The translations under genes were made by a program, and so were the position numbers. This document shows, in pieces, positions 5,404 to 6,532 of a DNA stretch of 6,532 bases. How positions within the stretch are numbered: the first letter of the stretch is position 1; every line of letters begins with the position of its first letter. The stretch is from an uncultured Gammaproteobacteria bacterium (GTDB taxonomy: Bacteria > Pseudomonadota > Gammaproteobacteria > CAIUAS01). The stretch lies in NCBI GenBank assembly GCA_903897205.1, contig CAIUAS010000276.1, positions 1 to 6,532 of the forward strand, given 5' to 3'. Under the pieces are notes generated by a model. It was not told the origin of the DNA and ran no database searches. It saw only the letters and a program-made list of their open reading frames with translations.

Positions 5404-6405
5404 TTAGGCAGCGCTAACAGGTTGCGCCATGGCGAATAAGGCATTACTGCGCCAGTGATCGTCTAAACGCCAGGCATAAGCGCTAGGCCGCCCCGTGTTA
5501 GGATCAACCTTGAGAAGCAAGGTTCCGATGCCAATGCCTGATTGATGAGGTGAGCGCGTGTCATAGCTATGACCTGAGGAAGCAGAGTCGGCGACTTTTA
5601 CTTGATAAATGTCAGTTGCTGAAGGATGCGGGATGGGTTTACTCATGACAATCATCACATGGCCACCGCCAATCGCATGTTTTTTATTGTAGCTTATATT
5701 GCGAAATACTAATATTCCACCGGGCTGTAGTTGTCCAACGTTATTTATTTTATGCCAATAATCAGCAGTGGCATCGGTGGGTAGTTTTTTAATGAAATTA
5801 TAATAATCGGCAGTAGTCGGTTTATAAGTTTGTGTCCAATTGGTTAGCGTTGAATAAGCGTGCGGATTGGTTTCGCTCAGCAAATCATTAATATAAGTTG
5901 AGCAATCTATTTTATAGATGCCTTGTGTGGGATCAAAGGTTGTGCCGCCTAATTTATAACTACTAAAACGAAGGGTTTCTACTGTTTTATAAGCTAAATT
6001 TGTTAGCTTTACACTGGAAGTATTAACCGCGTTGTCAGAATTATCAGTATCAGCGGCGTTAATGTTCTGCCAATTCGCTGAGGGCTCAATGGAGTAGTTA
6101 GTATTATTAGTGTTGTTAATATTATAGGTGGTATCAAATTGTGGTTGTGGAATATCTAAAGAAACCAGTTTTTTATTAATGCCTTTATCTTCTGTTTGAG
6201 GTGAACTATTTGTGCTAGCAGAATGATGTTTATTAGTGCTTTTAGCACGGTGCGTAGTTTTATGCTTGTTAACGTGTTTTGGGTTGGTATGGCGAGTGAC
6301 GCGCTTGTGCTCAGATGCTTTTTTATGGTGTGTTACTGGTTGCGCAATACAAGGCTGAATGCTGCATAAAGAGATGGCCAGTAATAGTACCCATTTGATT
6401 TGCAT
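5404..6405 (-). CDS. secreted NlpC/P60-like cysteine peptidase or amidase
   Basis: The 333-residue protein has an N-terminal signal peptide (MQIKW, a hydrophobic core, cleavage probably after CIA at residue 21). A very basic segment at 25-62 holds nine His, eight Lys and three Arg; an Asn/Thr/Ser-rich linker runs to about 130. The catalytic domain (about 131-333) resembles the NlpC/P60 (C40) fold: the nucleophile would be C168 in YKIDCSTYINDLL, the general base H249 in GGGHVMIV, and a third polar residue may lie in VADSASSGHSYDTR (271-284; D273 or H279). Such enzymes usually cut peptidoglycan stem peptides in the periplasm, so cell-wall remodelling is the likely role, though the substrate is unproven. 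It is not an obvious lipoprotein, since no residue fits a lipobox. GAGGA at 6415-6419 (minus strand), nine bases before the ATG, supports the start. It converges on the ankyrin gene with only 8 bases between the stops and no visible terminator. Confidence 0.8.
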   Translation of the reverse strand: MQIKWVLLLAISLCSIQPCIAQPVTHHKKASEHKRVTRHTNPKHVNKHKTTHRAKSTNKHHSASTNSSPQTEDKGINKKLVSLDIPQPQFDTTYNINNTNNTNYSIEPSANWQNINAADTDNSDNAVNTSSVKLTNLAYKTVETLRFSSYKLGGTTFDPTQGIYKIDCSTYINDLLSETNPHAYSTLTNWTQTYKPTTADYYNFIKKLPTDATADYWHKINNVGQLQPGGILVFRNISYNKKHAIGGGHVMIVMSKPIPHPSATDIYQVKVADSASSGHSYDTRSPHQSGIGIGTLLLKVDPNTGRPSAYAWRLDDHWRSNALFAMAQPVSAA

Positions 6406-6532
6406 TCCGAGTAATCCTCACGGTTGTTAATATGCTCGAAATCGAAGAGCTTGCTATAGTCTCTTGTCTGATTTACTCGATTAATTAGAAGGTATAAAAA
6501 GGAAAAATAAGATAGTAATTATGATATAGTAA
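6406..6532. other. upstream region of the secreted peptidase gene; no gene seen
   Basis: These AT-rich 127 bases hold the ribosome-binding site of the minus-strand gene and presumably its promoter. On the minus strand a TATAGC sits about 50 bases upstream of the ATG, but no good -35 box accompanies it. On the plus strand, TTTACT and TATAAA at 15-base spacing and an AAGGA might belong to a gene beyond the right edge. The only nearby plus-strand ATG (6523) meets a stop after two codons, so no coding region is claimed. Confidence 0.4.

Noticed and set aside
5396..5430. Bidirectional terminator between the convergent genes
   Set aside because: Only 8 bases separate the stops and no stable stem with a flanking T-tract is visible; the GGCAGCGC...GCGCC partial complement inside the minus-strand gene is imperfect.
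1..6532. tRNA, rRNA or CRISPR array
   Set aside because: No cloverleaf-like sequence, rRNA-like conserved segment or regularly spaced repeat was seen on either strand.

Overview
The window looks like chromosomal DNA from a moderately AT-rich gammaproteobacterium. I place it, by inference, in the order Legionellales or a close relative of that host-associated group. The main reason is a 463-residue ankyrin protein whose architecture matches AnkH (LegA3), a Dot/Icm type IV secretion effector known to be conserved throughout Legionella and reported more widely in the order. The genus cannot be fixed from this sequence.

Layout. Positions 1-36 may hold the last codons of a gene that enters from the left. 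Next come three same-strand housekeeping genes: prmB (ribosomal protein L3 glutamine methyltransferase), aroC (chorismate synthase, last step of the shikimate pathway) and asd (aspartate-semialdehyde dehydrogenase, Lys/Thr/Met and diaminopimelate synthesis). All three are full length with intact signature motifs, and gaps of about 65 bases make co-transcription plausible. A 23-codon reading frame with a good ribosome-binding site bridges aroC and asd.

After asd lies a 179-base gap, most of it a 128-base palindromic element (3309-3436) with 31-base inverted arms and a GC-rich centre. It looks like a non-autonomous mobile repeat (MITE-like). All six mismatches between its arms are G-T pairs on the plus strand, so a plus-strand transcript could still form an unbroken 31-pair helix. 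Its right end also carries an extended -10-like sequence pointing into the next gene.

The next two genes are a 173-codon, probably largely disordered protein of unknown function and, 12 bases later and in the same frame, the AnkH-like protein. The latter has four ankyrin repeats, a candidate asparaginyl-hydroxylation motif, and a C-terminal domain with His, Asp, Gln and Cys in an order that suits a clan CE-like cysteine protease fold. Converging on it from the minus strand, 8 bases away, is a secreted protein with a signal peptide, a His/Lys-rich segment and an NlpC/P60-like (C40-type) cysteine peptidase domain. The last 127 bases are its upstream region.

The left half is thus ordinary biosynthesis and translation, and the right half is a likely host-interaction or cell-wall module joined to it at a repeat element. 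The most interesting points are the palindromic element upstream of the effector pair, the in-frame arrangement of that pair, and the permuted catalytic set in the AnkH-like protein.
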